Shown piece after piece: positions 55,601-63,108 of a DNA stretch of 64,000 nt. Position 1 is the first letter of the stretch. Every line of letters begins with the position of its first letter. Both the position numbers and the translations under genes were made by a program. Below the pieces are notes generated by a model, which had not been told where the DNA came from, made no database searches, and saw only the letters and a list, made by a program, of their open reading frames with translations. The DNA is from Cellulosimicrobium cellulans (GTDB taxonomy: Bacteria; Actinomycetota; Actinomycetes; Actinomycetales; Cellulomonadaceae): contig NZ_VEGH01000004.1 in assembly GCF_007679345.1 (NCBI RefSeq), positions 186,001-250,000 of the forward strand, read 5' to 3'.

Positions 55601-56359
55601 GTGACGACCTCCGCGCTGCACGTCGGCCTCGACCTCGCGTGGTCCACGGGCGTCACCGGTCTGGCGGTCGTCGACGACGCCGGCCGCCTGCTCGGCTCGG
55701 GGTCGTGCCGCACCGACGACGAGATCGCGGCCTGGCTGGGCCGCCTCGACGGCCCGGTCGCGGTGGTCGGCGTCGACGCCCCGCTCGTCGTGCCGAACGC
55801 GACGGGGCAGCGGGAGGCCGAGCGGGCGATCGGGCGCGCGTTCGGCGCGTACGGTGCCTCGGCCCACACGGCCAACCGGAGCACCTTCGGCGGAGCGGAC
55901 CCGCGCGCGTGGCGGCTGGCCGAGCGGTTCGGCTGGGCGGTCGACCCGGCGACGCCGGTGGGCGCGGGCCGCACGGTCTGCCTCGAGGTGTACCCGCACC
56001 CCGCGCTGGTCGCCCTGTTCGGGCTGCCGTACCGGCTGGACTACAAGAAGGGCCCGCGGGAGCGGCGGCGGGCCGGGTTCGCCGCGCTCGTCGGGCACCT
56101 GGAGTCGGTGCCGGAGCTGCGGGTGGGGGAGAGCCCGCGGTGGGCGCGCCTGCGCGCGGTCGTCGCGGACCCGGGGCCGGGCGACCTCGACCGGGTGGAG
56201 GACGAGCTCGACGCGGTGCTGTGCGCGCACCTCGCGTGGCTGTGGCACCACCGCCCCGGCGTGCTCGTGGTCTACGGGTCCGCGGACGCCGGGTACGTCG
56301 TCGCGCCGCCGCCGCCCGCGCACCCGGCGGTGCGCCCGCCCCGCCCTCTCATCGGGTGA
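55601..56359 (+). CDS. DUF429 domain-containing protein
   Basis: The 252-residue protein starts ALHVGLDLAWSTGVTGLAVV, resembling the nucleotide-binding front of the RNase H/actin-like fold, and contains VVGVDAPLVVPNATGQREAE and CLEVYPHPALVALFGLPYRL, typical of DUF429 proteins with predicted nuclease-like folds. Function is not established. GTG 55601 has CAGACT 7 bases upstream and no ribosome binding site. Its last 11 bases overlap the convergent AlkZ-like gene. Confidence 0.8.
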   Translation: MTTSALHVGLDLAWSTGVTGLAVVDDAGRLLGSGSCRTDDEIAAWLGRLDGPVAVVGVDAPLVVPNATGQREAERAIGRAFGAYGASAHTANRSTFGGADPRAWRLAERFGWAVDPATPVGAGRTVCLEVYPHPALVALFGLPYRLDYKKGPRERRRAGFAALVGHLESVPELRVGESPRWARLRAVVADPGPGDLDRVEDELDAVLCAHLAWLWHHRPGVLVVYGSADAGYVVAPPPPAHPAVRPPRPLIG

Positions 56360-57431
56360 TCGTCACCGCGGGGTCGAGGTCGAGGAACGCCGCCATCCGC
56401 GCCGCCTCCGCCAGCACGTCGTCCTCGGCCCCGGGCGGCAGGGGCGCGAGGGGGTGCACGGCGAGCGCGCCGTCGTCGACCGTCCACGTCGCGGCGACGA
56501 AGCCGTCGACCAGCACCGTCGCGTGCACCATCGAGTAGCCCGGCATCACCGTCGTCCGGAACGGCTCGGGCAGCACCCGGGTGCGGTCGCGGTGGCCGAG
56601 GACGGCGTCGTCGAACGCCCCGAGCAGCCGCACGGGCACCGGCGCGTCCTCGTCGACCAGCGCGCCGTCGACGACGTCGAGCAGCTCGGCGCCGTCCGGG
56701 CCGCGGTAGGTCCGGAGCCCGTCGCGCAGGTCCTCGACCACCGGCCGCAGCCGGGTCAGGCCGGTGAACGCCTGCAGGTCCATGACGGACGCCGGGCCGA
56801 ACGCCGCGAGGTACCGGCGCACGAGCGCGGGCAGATCCGGGTCCCGCATCGGCGCGCCGAGCCACGCCGCCGCGTCGGCGACCCGGATCGACCGCCGGCT
56901 CCACCAGGACCCGAACGCCGAGGTCGCCGGGCCGTGCACCACGGGCGTCAGCGACTCGACCGCCGCCGCGAGCACCGCGGCCCGCCGACCGGGCCAGCGG
57001 GCGGCGAGCGCGGCCCCGAGGTCGCGCCGCGGCACGAGGTCGTCGCCCAGGACGTCCCGGGCGAGCGCGACCAGCTCCGCCGGGTCGATCCCGCCGGTCT
57101 GGTCGCGGTAGTACGGCGCCCGGGACAGGCGGTCGAGGACCGGCGCGACGGTCGGGCGCAGCCACCGGTAGTCGTCGGCCGTCACCAGGTGCTGGGTCCC
57201 GCGCAGCAGCGGGCCGCGCACCAGAGCCCGCGCCTCGACCGCGGCCTCGACGTCGGCGCGGGTGAGGCCGGCGACCCGCGACCACAGCGCGGCGAACACC
57301 CAGTTCGGCTCCTGCGCCTGCACCGCCAGCAGCCGCGCGACCGCGTCGGCGACGGGGACGTCGGCGCGCGCATCGAGCAGCTGGCGGCGCAGCAGGGTGC
57401 GGTTCAGCGCCCGCAGCGAGAGCGCGCTCAC
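56349..57431 (-). CDS. AlkZ-like DNA glycosylase (HTH_42 family)
   Basis: The 360-residue winged-helix protein belongs to the AlkZ/YcaQ group: LRALNRTLLRRQLLDARADV, VQAQEPNWVFAALWSRVAGL, RGTQHLVTADDYRWLRP and VRRYLAAFGPASVMDLQAFT. The catalytic Q-x-Q motif is seen as Gln38-Ala-Gln40, the form reported for AlkZ, which excises bulky or crosslinked bases; the YcaQ branch instead has an Asp as the third residue. GTG 57431 overlaps the FAD oxidase gene (GTGA), so the two are co-translated. Its natural substrate is unknown. Confidence 0.85.
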   Translation of the reverse strand: MSALSLRALNRTLLRRQLLDARADVPVADAVARLLAVQAQEPNWVFAALWSRVAGLTRADVEAAVEARALVRGPLLRGTQHLVTADDYRWLRPTVAPVLDRLSRAPYYRDQTGGIDPAELVALARDVLGDDLVPRRDLGAALAARWPGRRAAVLAAAVESLTPVVHGPATSAFGSWWSRRSIRVADAAAWLGAPMRDPDLPALVRRYLAAFGPASVMDLQAFTGLTRLRPVVEDLRDGLRTYRGPDGAELLDVVDGALVDEDAPVPVRLLGAFDDAVLGHRDRTRVLPEPFRTTVMPGYSMVHATVLVDGFVAATWTVDDGALAVHPLAPLPPGAEDDVLAEAARMAAFLDLDPAVTITR

Positions 57432-58801
57432 CCGGCCGGCGGCACGTTCTGGTTCCGGCGGAAGAGGTTCGCGGGGTCGTAGACCGCCTTGACCGCCGCC
57501 AGCCGGTCCCAGGTCGCGCCGGGGTACGCCGCCCGCACGCGATCGGGCCCCTCGTCGCCGAGGAAGTTCACGTACGCGCCCGCGTCGCCCTGGTCGAGCA
57601 GGGCGACCGTGCCGTCGACCCACGCGGTGCGGGCGGCCCGGTCCTCGGGGCCGGTGACGAACGCGGCGACGTTCCCCATCAGGCGGCTCGACCGGTGCGC
57701 GAACGCGGTGGCGTCCGCCGGCACCCGCCCGATCGCCCCGCCGAGGGCGCGCAGCTGGACGACCCGCATCCCGTCGAGCTGCCCGAGCCTCTCGACGACG
57801 GCCTCCGCCAGCGGCAGGTCGACGTCGTCCAGCAGGAGCGTGCGGGCGACCGCGGTCGGGTGGTACTCCGGGTCGCCGGGCGGGAACAGCTCGGGGTAGG
57901 CGACCGGCCGGACCAGGTCGGCGACCGGCTCGGCGAGCGCGCGGACCGGCGCGAGCGCGGCGTCGGCGGCTTCCGCCGGCCCGGACCAGCAGACCAGCGC
58001 CATCACCGACAGCACGCCGTGCCGCTCCGCGGGGACGAACGGCAGCGGCGGGCACGGCATCACGTTCAGGATCGCGGTGAGCTCGTCCGGCCCGTCCCGC
58101 AGGGCCGCGACGAACCCGGCGAGCACCGCCGGCGTCGCGGGGAGCAGCAGCATCCCGCCGGTCACGCCGTCGAGCGGGTGCAGCCGGAACCGCAGCCGGG
58201 TCACGACCCCGAAGTTCCCGCCACCTCCGCGCAGCGCCCAGAACAGGTCCGGGTGCTGGTCGGCGTCCGCGCGCACCACCCGGCCGTCCGCCAGCACCAC
58301 GTCGGCGGCCAGCAGGTTGTCGACCGTGAGGCCGTGCGAGCGGGACAGGAAGCCGACCCCGCCGCCCAGCGTGATGCCCGAGACGCCGACGGAGCCCGTG
58401 TCGCCGAACCCGACCGCGAGCCCGTGCGCCGCCGTGGCGGCCGTCGTCTCGCCGGCGGTCGCGCCGGCCTGGACCCACGCGGTGCGGTCCGCGGCGTCCA
58501 CCTCGACCGCGCGCATGTCGCGCAGGTCGATCACCAGGCCGTCGTCCACCGTGCCGTGGCCGGCGCCGCTGTGCCCGCCGCTGCGCACCGCGAGCGGCAG
58601 GCCGGTGTCCCGGGCGAACGCGACCGCCGCGACCACGTCCGCGTCGTCGTGCGGGCGGGCGATCACGGCGGGGCGCGGGTCGACGCCGCCGAGGACGACC
58701 ACCCGGAGGGCGTCGTAGTCCGGGTCGCCCGGCACCACGACGCGGCCCGAGAACCGGGCGCGCAGGCCGTCGACGTCCTGGGTGCTCACCGATGCGGTCA
58801 T
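57428..58801 (-). CDS. FAD-linked oxidoreductase, berberine-bridge type
   Basis: The 457-residue oxidase has a PCMH FAD-binding domain (VRSGGHSGAGHGTVDDGLVI; the His in SGGHS is the covalent flavin site), GVSGITLGGGVGFLSRSHGL, and the C-terminal BBE motif YDPANLFRRNQNVPP. The second, cysteinyl attachment site seems absent (FGDTGSVGVSG in its place), so flavin is probably bound through histidine alone. Substrates of this family range from sugars to alkaloids. It forms an operon with the AlkZ-like gene. ATG 58801 gives the normal N terminus. Confidence 0.88.
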   Translation of the reverse strand: MTASVSTQDVDGLRARFSGRVVVPGDPDYDALRVVVLGGVDPRPAVIARPHDDADVVAAVAFARDTGLPLAVRSGGHSGAGHGTVDDGLVIDLRDMRAVEVDAADRTAWVQAGATAGETTAATAAHGLAVGFGDTGSVGVSGITLGGGVGFLSRSHGLTVDNLLAADVVLADGRVVRADADQHPDLFWALRGGGGNFGVVTRLRFRLHPLDGVTGGMLLLPATPAVLAGFVAALRDGPDELTAILNVMPCPPLPFVPAERHGVLSVMALVCWSGPAEAADAALAPVRALAEPVADLVRPVAYPELFPPGDPEYHPTAVARTLLLDDVDLPLAEAVVERLGQLDGMRVVQLRALGGAIGRVPADATAFAHRSSRLMGNVAAFVTGPEDRAARTAWVDGTVALLDQGDAGAYVNFLGDEGPDRVRAAYPGATWDRLAAVKAVYDPANLFRRNQNVPPAG

Positions 58802-58945
58802 GCGGGCGCTCCTTCGCGCTGCGGCTGGTGCGGCGGTGGGACGCCTCCCAGCGTTCTCCGGTGGTGGGGCGGCAGCAAGGGGTTTGCCGAGATGGATCGG
58901 GGCCGGGGTCTGCCGTGCGGGGGAGGGCGTCCGTACGCTGGCGCG

Positions 58946-59236
58946 ATGGACCTGCGGTTCCGGGGCGAGATCATCCACTGGCGGGGGCCCGCGCCGTACC
59001 ACTACGTCGCCGTGCCCGAGCCGGAGGCCGACGAGCTCCGCGCCGCGTCGTCCCTGGTCTCCTACGGCTGGGGCGTGATCCCGGTCGCGGTGACGCTCGG
59101 CGGGACCCGGTGGACGACGTCGCTGTTCCCGAAGGACGGCGGGTACCTCGTGCCGATCAAGGACGCGGTGCGGCGGGCCGAGGCCGTCGACCTGGGGGAC
59201 GAGGTGGACCTGCGCGTCTCCGTCGCGGTGCGGTGA
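58946..59236 (+). CDS. DUF1905 domain protein (first copy)
   Basis: The 96-residue beta-rich protein has LRFRGEIIHWRGPAPYHYVA, VIPVAVTLGGTRWTTSLFPK and YLVPIKDAVRRAEAVDLGD, all typical of DUF1905, a small barrel domain of unknown function. ATG 58946 has TACGCT 6 bases upstream and no ribosome binding site, so it is probably leaderless. A close paralogue lies at 61314. Confidence 0.85.
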   Translation: MDLRFRGEIIHWRGPAPYHYVAVPEPEADELRAASSLVSYGWGVIPVAVTLGGTRWTTSLFPKDGGYLVPIKDAVRRAEAVDLGDEVDLRVSVAVR

Positions 59237-59253
59237 ACGTCGGGGAGGATCGC

Positions 59254-59532
59254 GTGGTGACCGTTCCCGCGCCGCCCCCGTCCCGCTCCCGCCGGGTGCC
59301 CTGGCCGTGGCTCGTCGCGGGGGCGGGCGTCGTGCTGACCGTCCTCGGCGTGTGGCTGCTGACCCGCCCGCAGGCCGGTTGGTTCGCGTACGCGCCGCTG
59401 AGCGACGCGACCTACGCCCCGCCGCGACCCTCGTGGGCCGGGATCGTCGCGCTCGGCGCCGGGTGCGCGGCCTGGGGCGGGACGCTGGGGCACCTGCTGG
59501 CGCGACGGGCGACGGGCCGCCGGGGGGCGTGA
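59254..59532 (+). CDS. Small membrane protein, two predicted helices
   Basis: The 92-residue protein has membrane segments WLVAGAGVVLTVLGVWLLT and WAGIVALGAGCAAWGGTLGH, with a Tyr/Pro-rich loop between them. I do not recognise the family. GTG 59254 is chosen because GGGGAGG lies 5 bases before it; a GTG at 59233 overlapping the DUF1905 stop is the alternative. It is probably co-transcribed with the DUF1905 gene. Confidence 0.6.
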   Translation: MVTVPAPPPSRSRRVPWPWLVAGAGVVLTVLGVWLLTRPQAGWFAYAPLSDATYAPPRPSWAGIVALGAGCAAWGGTLGHLLARRATGRRGA

Positions 59533-59718
59533 GATCGCCGCGCGGGTCGTGAGGCCGCCGGGCGCGGACCGGCTCGCGGGTGCTGCGGAGTCGCGCCCGG
59601 ACGGGCGGCCCGGCCGCCGCGCGGCACGGAACCGACCACAGGCGCCGGGGGCGTGCGTCGTCCCCGGGGCCGGTCTCGCGGGCCGGGCCGTGTCGGTGGC
59701 CGTCGGTAGGGTCTTCTT

Positions 59719-60252
59719 ATGGCTGACTTGCAGCGATGCACCGACGGCGACGTGGTCGCCGCCGTCGTCCTGCCGGTCTACGGGCCCGACGGGACGTGCC
59801 TGACCGACTTCGGACCGGACCCCGTGGTGGCGGCCGGTGGGTCCCCGCGGACGGGTGACCTGCGGGAGGCGGAGGCGATCGCGTCCTGCCCGCCGGGGCC
59901 GGAGCTGGACGCGTGGCTGCGGGGGCTGGACCTGACCCGCGACCGCGCCTGCTCGTTCCCCGGGTGCACCGTCCCGGCCCGCCGCGCCGACCTGGACCAC
60001 ACCGTCGAGTACCACCCGCCGCCCGGCGCGCCCCCGGACGCACCCCTGGGCCGCACCGACGCGGACAACCTCGGACCCGCCTGTCACCGCCACCACCGCC
60101 TCAAGACCGACGGCGGCTTCCGGCTGCGTCAGATCCGGCCCGGGCTGTTCGAGTGGATCACCCCGACCGGGCACCGGTACCTGGTGCGCCCCGGCACCGG
60201 GCGGACCCACGACGCGACCGCCGACGCGCACGACGACCCGCCGCCGTTCTAG
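59719..60252 (+). CDS. Truncated HNH endonuclease-like protein
   Basis: The 177-residue product corresponds to the C-terminal HNH domain of DUF222/HNH proteins: RDRACSFPGCTVPARRADLD with the zinc cysteines, DHTVEYH as the catalytic His region and DNLGPACHRHHRLKTDGGFR. Full members are usually over 400 residues with a DUF222 domain in front; here only a short, unrelated-looking N-terminal piece is left. TAGGGT 6 bases before ATG 59719 suggests it is still transcribed as a leaderless message. It may be a remnant of a mobile family or a standalone nuclease. Confidence 0.65.
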   Translation: MADLQRCTDGDVVAAVVLPVYGPDGTCLTDFGPDPVVAAGGSPRTGDLREAEAIASCPPGPELDAWLRGLDLTRDRACSFPGCTVPARRADLDHTVEYHPPPGAPPDAPLGRTDADNLGPACHRHHRLKTDGGFRLRQIRPGLFEWITPTGHRYLVRPGTGRTHDATADAHDDPPPF

Positions 60253-60315
60253 GCTCGATCCGAGCGCCGCGGCTCCGGCCGGGCCTCGTCGTCACCGCCG
60301 ACCCGAGGGACCAGC

Positions 60316-61251
60316 ATGAAGACGTTCACCCTGCCCGGAACCGACATCGTCGCGCCGAACGTGATCCTCGGCCTGATGCGCATCCAGCAGAAGTCCGACG
60401 ACGAGGTCCGCGAGCTCGTCCGCACCGCGCGGGACGCGGGGATCGCGTTCGTCGACCACGCCGCCGTCTACGGCGACGAGAAGCACGGCTGCGAGGCCCG
60501 GTTCGCCGAGGCGCTCGACCTGACGCCTTCCCAGCGCGACGAGTTCGTCATCCAGACGAAGGCCGGGATCATCAAGGACGGCCCGTACTTCGACTTCTCG
60601 TACGAGGAGATCGTGTCCTCGGTCGAGGGCTCCCTGCGTGCCCTGCGCACCGACCACGTCGACATCCTGCTGCTGCACCGCCCGGACGCCCTGGTCGAGC
60701 CGGACGAGGTCGCGCGGGCGTTCGACGAGCTGTCCGCCGCCGGCAAGGTGCGCGCGTTCGGCGTCTCGAACCACACGCCGCAGCAGATCGAGCTGCTCAA
60801 GCGGTCGGTCCAGCAGCCGCTGGTGGTCAACCAGCTGCAGCTGAGCATCACGCACGCGCCGCTGGTCGCCCAGGGCGTCGCCGCGAACATGGCGGCGCTC
60901 GACCAGTCGATCTCCCGGGACAACGGCCTGCTCGACTACTGCCGGCTGCACGACATCACCGTGCAGGCGTGGTCGCCGTTCCAGAAGGGGTTCTTCGACG
61001 GGGTGTTCCTCGGCGACCGGGAGACCTACCCGGAGCTGAACGACGTGCTCGACCGGCTCGCCGAGAAGTACGGCGTGACCCCGACCGGTATCGCGGTCGC
61101 CTGGATCACCCGGCACCCGGCGCAGATGCAGGTCGTGCTCGGGACGACGACGCCGTCCCGGGTGACCGAGTCGGCGGCGGGGTCGGAGGTGCCGCTCACG
61201 CGGGCGGAGTGGTACGAGCTGTACCGCGCGGCGGGCCACACGGTGCCGTGA
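60316..61251 (+). CDS. Aldo/keto reductase
   Basis: The 311-residue TIM-barrel oxidoreductase has LRTDHVDILLLHRPDALVEP, AFGVSNHTPQQIELLKRSVQ and VAWITRHPAQMQVVLGTTTP (NADPH-binding end), similar to E. coli YdhF. The catalytic Asp-Tyr region reads VDHAAVYGDEKHGCEARF and the Lys lies in VIQTKAGI. The physiological carbonyl is unknown. ATG 60316 follows GAGGGA. A 13-bp hairpin follows the stop. Confidence 0.9.
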   Translation: MKTFTLPGTDIVAPNVILGLMRIQQKSDDEVRELVRTARDAGIAFVDHAAVYGDEKHGCEARFAEALDLTPSQRDEFVIQTKAGIIKDGPYFDFSYEEIVSSVEGSLRALRTDHVDILLLHRPDALVEPDEVARAFDELSAAGKVRAFGVSNHTPQQIELLKRSVQQPLVVNQLQLSITHAPLVAQGVAANMAALDQSISRDNGLLDYCRLHDITVQAWSPFQKGFFDGVFLGDRETYPELNDVLDRLAEKYGVTPTGIAVAWITRHPAQMQVVLGTTTPSRVTESAAGSEVPLTRAEWYELYRAAGHTVP

Positions 61252-61263
61252 CCCACGGGCCCG

Positions 61264-61307
61264 GTGCTGCCGCACCACCGTCGCGTGTCGGCGGGGTGCG
61301 GCAGCAT
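61264..61307. terminator. Hairpin after the aldo/keto reductase gene
   Basis: The 13-base arms at 61264-61276 and 61295-61307 pair fully (one G:U) around an 18-base loop. It lies just before the second DUF1905 ATG, so it could also affect that gene's expression. Confidence 0.6.
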
Positions 61308-61313
61308 CGGGGC

Positions 61314-61616
61314 ATGACCTTCGACTTCGAGGCCCCGCTCTGGCTGTGGGAGGCCCGCCGCGCCGAGCGCTGGACCTTCGTCAGCGTCCCGGAGGACGCC
61401 TCCGACGAGATCCTCGAACGGGCGGGCGCGTTCGCGCGCGGGTTCGGGTCGCTGCGCGTCGAGGTCACCGTCGGTGGCACGACCTGGCGGACGTCGATCT
61501 TCCCGGACGGCGGGAAGCGGGCCTACTCGCTGCCGATCAAGAAGGCCGTGCGCGCCGCGGAGGGCCTGGAGGTCGGCGAGTCGGTGCGGGTCCGGCTGCG
61601 GGTGCTCGACGTCTGA
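61314..61616 (+). CDS. DUF1905 domain protein (second copy)
   Basis: The 100-residue protein has the DUF1905 core: APLWLWEARRAERWTFVSVP, GSLRVEVTVGGTTWRTSIFP and AYSLPIKKAVRAAEGLEVG. The strand pattern and the TTWRTSxFP block align with the copy at 58946, so the two are paralogues separated by the HNH and reductase genes. ATG 61314 lies just after the hairpin, with no clear ribosome binding site. Confidence 0.82.
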   Translation: MTFDFEAPLWLWEARRAERWTFVSVPEDASDEILERAGAFARGFGSLRVEVTVGGTTWRTSIFPDGGKRAYSLPIKKAVRAAEGLEVGESVRVRLRVLDV

Positions 61617-61640
61617 GTGCGCAGGCCCCGCTGCAGGGCG

Positions 61641-61988
61641 TCAGGCCGCGAGGTCGACCACCCGCGCCGGCACCGGCTCGACCGCGACGGCCGGCACCTC
61701 GGCGACCTGGGCCGCGGCGCGCTCCGCGGCCTCGCGCTGCCGCTGCCGCCGGGCCTTCAGCACCACGGAGACGGCGTGCGCGCCGACGACGGCCCACACG
61801 GCGTTGGTGACCACCGACGGCCACACCCCGCTGCTCGCGGCGACCAGGCCCATGAAGAGCCCCGACACGACGTTGGCGAGCTGGTAGCGCCCGGACGTGG
61901 GCGCCCACTTCCCGCGGGTGACGAGGACGTAGGCGACGAGGCACGTGACCGCGCCGACCCAGCCGAGCGCGGTGACGAGAGCGGACAC
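61641..61988 (-). CDS. CBU_0592-like small membrane protein
   Basis: The 115-residue protein starts VSALVTALGWVGAVTCLVAY, with three membrane segments and the conserved loop TRGKWAPTSGRYQLANVVSG, as in CBU_0592-domain proteins; function is unknown. The C-terminal Arg/Ala tail (RQRQREAAERAAAQ) is probably cytosolic. GTG 61988 follows AGGAG (7 bases), so the longer ORF upstream is not used. It is divergent from the LysR gene. Confidence 0.78.
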   Translation of the reverse strand: MSALVTALGWVGAVTCLVAYVLVTRGKWAPTSGRYQLANVVSGLFMGLVAASSGVWPSVVTNAVWAVVGAHAVSVVLKARRQRQREAAERAAAQVAEVPAVAVEPVPARVVDLAA

Positions 61989-62142
61989 GGGCGTACTCCT
62001 GGCAAGGCAGAGGGGTGGGTGGAGGGCCGGCAGCGCGGGGTCCCGCGGTTCGCCGGCAGCAGAATCATGCGGCCTGATCGGGTTCAGCACAATCGAATGA
62101 TGTTGCGACAGGGGTGCAGCAGAACTGAATTAGGATGAAACG

Positions 62143-63045
62143 GTGCCGACCGACCCGCGCCGCCTCGCCGTCCTGCTCGCCGTGCACCGTGCCGGCGGGG
62201 TGCTCGCCGCCGCCGACCTGCTGCACGTGACCCCGTCCGCAGTGTCCCAGCAGATCGCCCGGCTCGAGTCGGAGGAGGGGGTCGCGGTGCTCGACCGCAA
62301 CCCCCGCGGCGCGACCCTGACGGCCGCCGGCCGGATCCTCGCGGAGGCCGCGGAGCGCATCGAGTCCGAGCTCGTCGAGGCGCGCAAGTCGCTCGCGGAG
62401 CTCGGTGGCGAGCTGTCCGGCCGGGTGACGGTCGCGGCGTTCCAGACCGCCATCCGCGCCGTGATCGCCCCGGCGTTCGCCGTCGTGGCGGAGCACCACC
62501 CCGGCATCGAGCTGCTGATCGAGGAGCGCGAGCAGGGGGAGTCGATGCGCCGGCTGCGCGAGGGCGACGCGGACATCGTGCTGCTGGAGCGGGACGAGGA
62601 CGCGGACACGCACGTGCCGCGCGGGCAGCGCGACGTGGTGCTGCTGGAGGAGCCGTGGCGGCTGGTGCTGCCGGGGGCGGTCGCGACGCCGACGCAGCTG
62701 TCCGACCTGGCGGGCGTGACCTGGCTCGCGGCGGAGCCGCAGACCGCCGCGGCGCGGGCGATGGGCCGGGTCACCGCGGCGCTCGGGCCGGTGATCTCGC
62801 GGCACCTGTACTACGACTTCGACGTCGCGCTCGCGCTCGTGGCCGCGGGGCAGGGCGTCGCGCTGCTGCCGGCGCTGGCGCTGCAGGGCGAGCTGCCGGA
62901 CGGGGTCACGGTGGCGACGGTGCCGGGCCTCGGGTCGCGGCGGCTCGTCGCCCGGCACCGCGCGACGCGGCGCGAGCCCGGCCCGGCGGTGGTGGCGGTC
63001 ATCGACGAGCTGCTCGCGGTGGCGTCGGGCATCGACCCGGTCTGA
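62143..63045 (+). CDS. LysR family transcriptional regulator
   Basis: The 300-residue regulator has the N-terminal winged helix (LAVLLAVHRAGGVLAAADLL, VTPSAVSQQIARLESEEGV), the linker helix and an effector domain with VTVAAFQTAIRAVIAPAFAV and VALALVAAGQGVALLPALAL. The effector is unknown. GTG 62143 is the leaderless start (TAGGAT at 62131-62136, 6-base gap). The 154-base gap to the divergent membrane protein gene holds a repeated GCAGCAGAA (62056 and 62116) and TTCAG-N8-AATGA-like motifs that may be its binding site. Confidence 0.9.
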   Translation: MPTDPRRLAVLLAVHRAGGVLAAADLLHVTPSAVSQQIARLESEEGVAVLDRNPRGATLTAAGRILAEAAERIESELVEARKSLAELGGELSGRVTVAAFQTAIRAVIAPAFAVVAEHHPGIELLIEEREQGESMRRLREGDADIVLLERDEDADTHVPRGQRDVVLLEEPWRLVLPGAVATPTQLSDLAGVTWLAAEPQTAAARAMGRVTAALGPVISRHLYYDFDVALALVAAGQGVALLPALALQGELPDGVTVATVPGLGSRRLVARHRATRREPGPAVVAVIDELLAVASGIDPV

Positions 63046-63108
63046 CGAGCCGCGGGGCCCGTCCCGCCCGCCGGGCGCCCCGCCCACCGGCCACCTAGGC
63101 TCCGGCGC

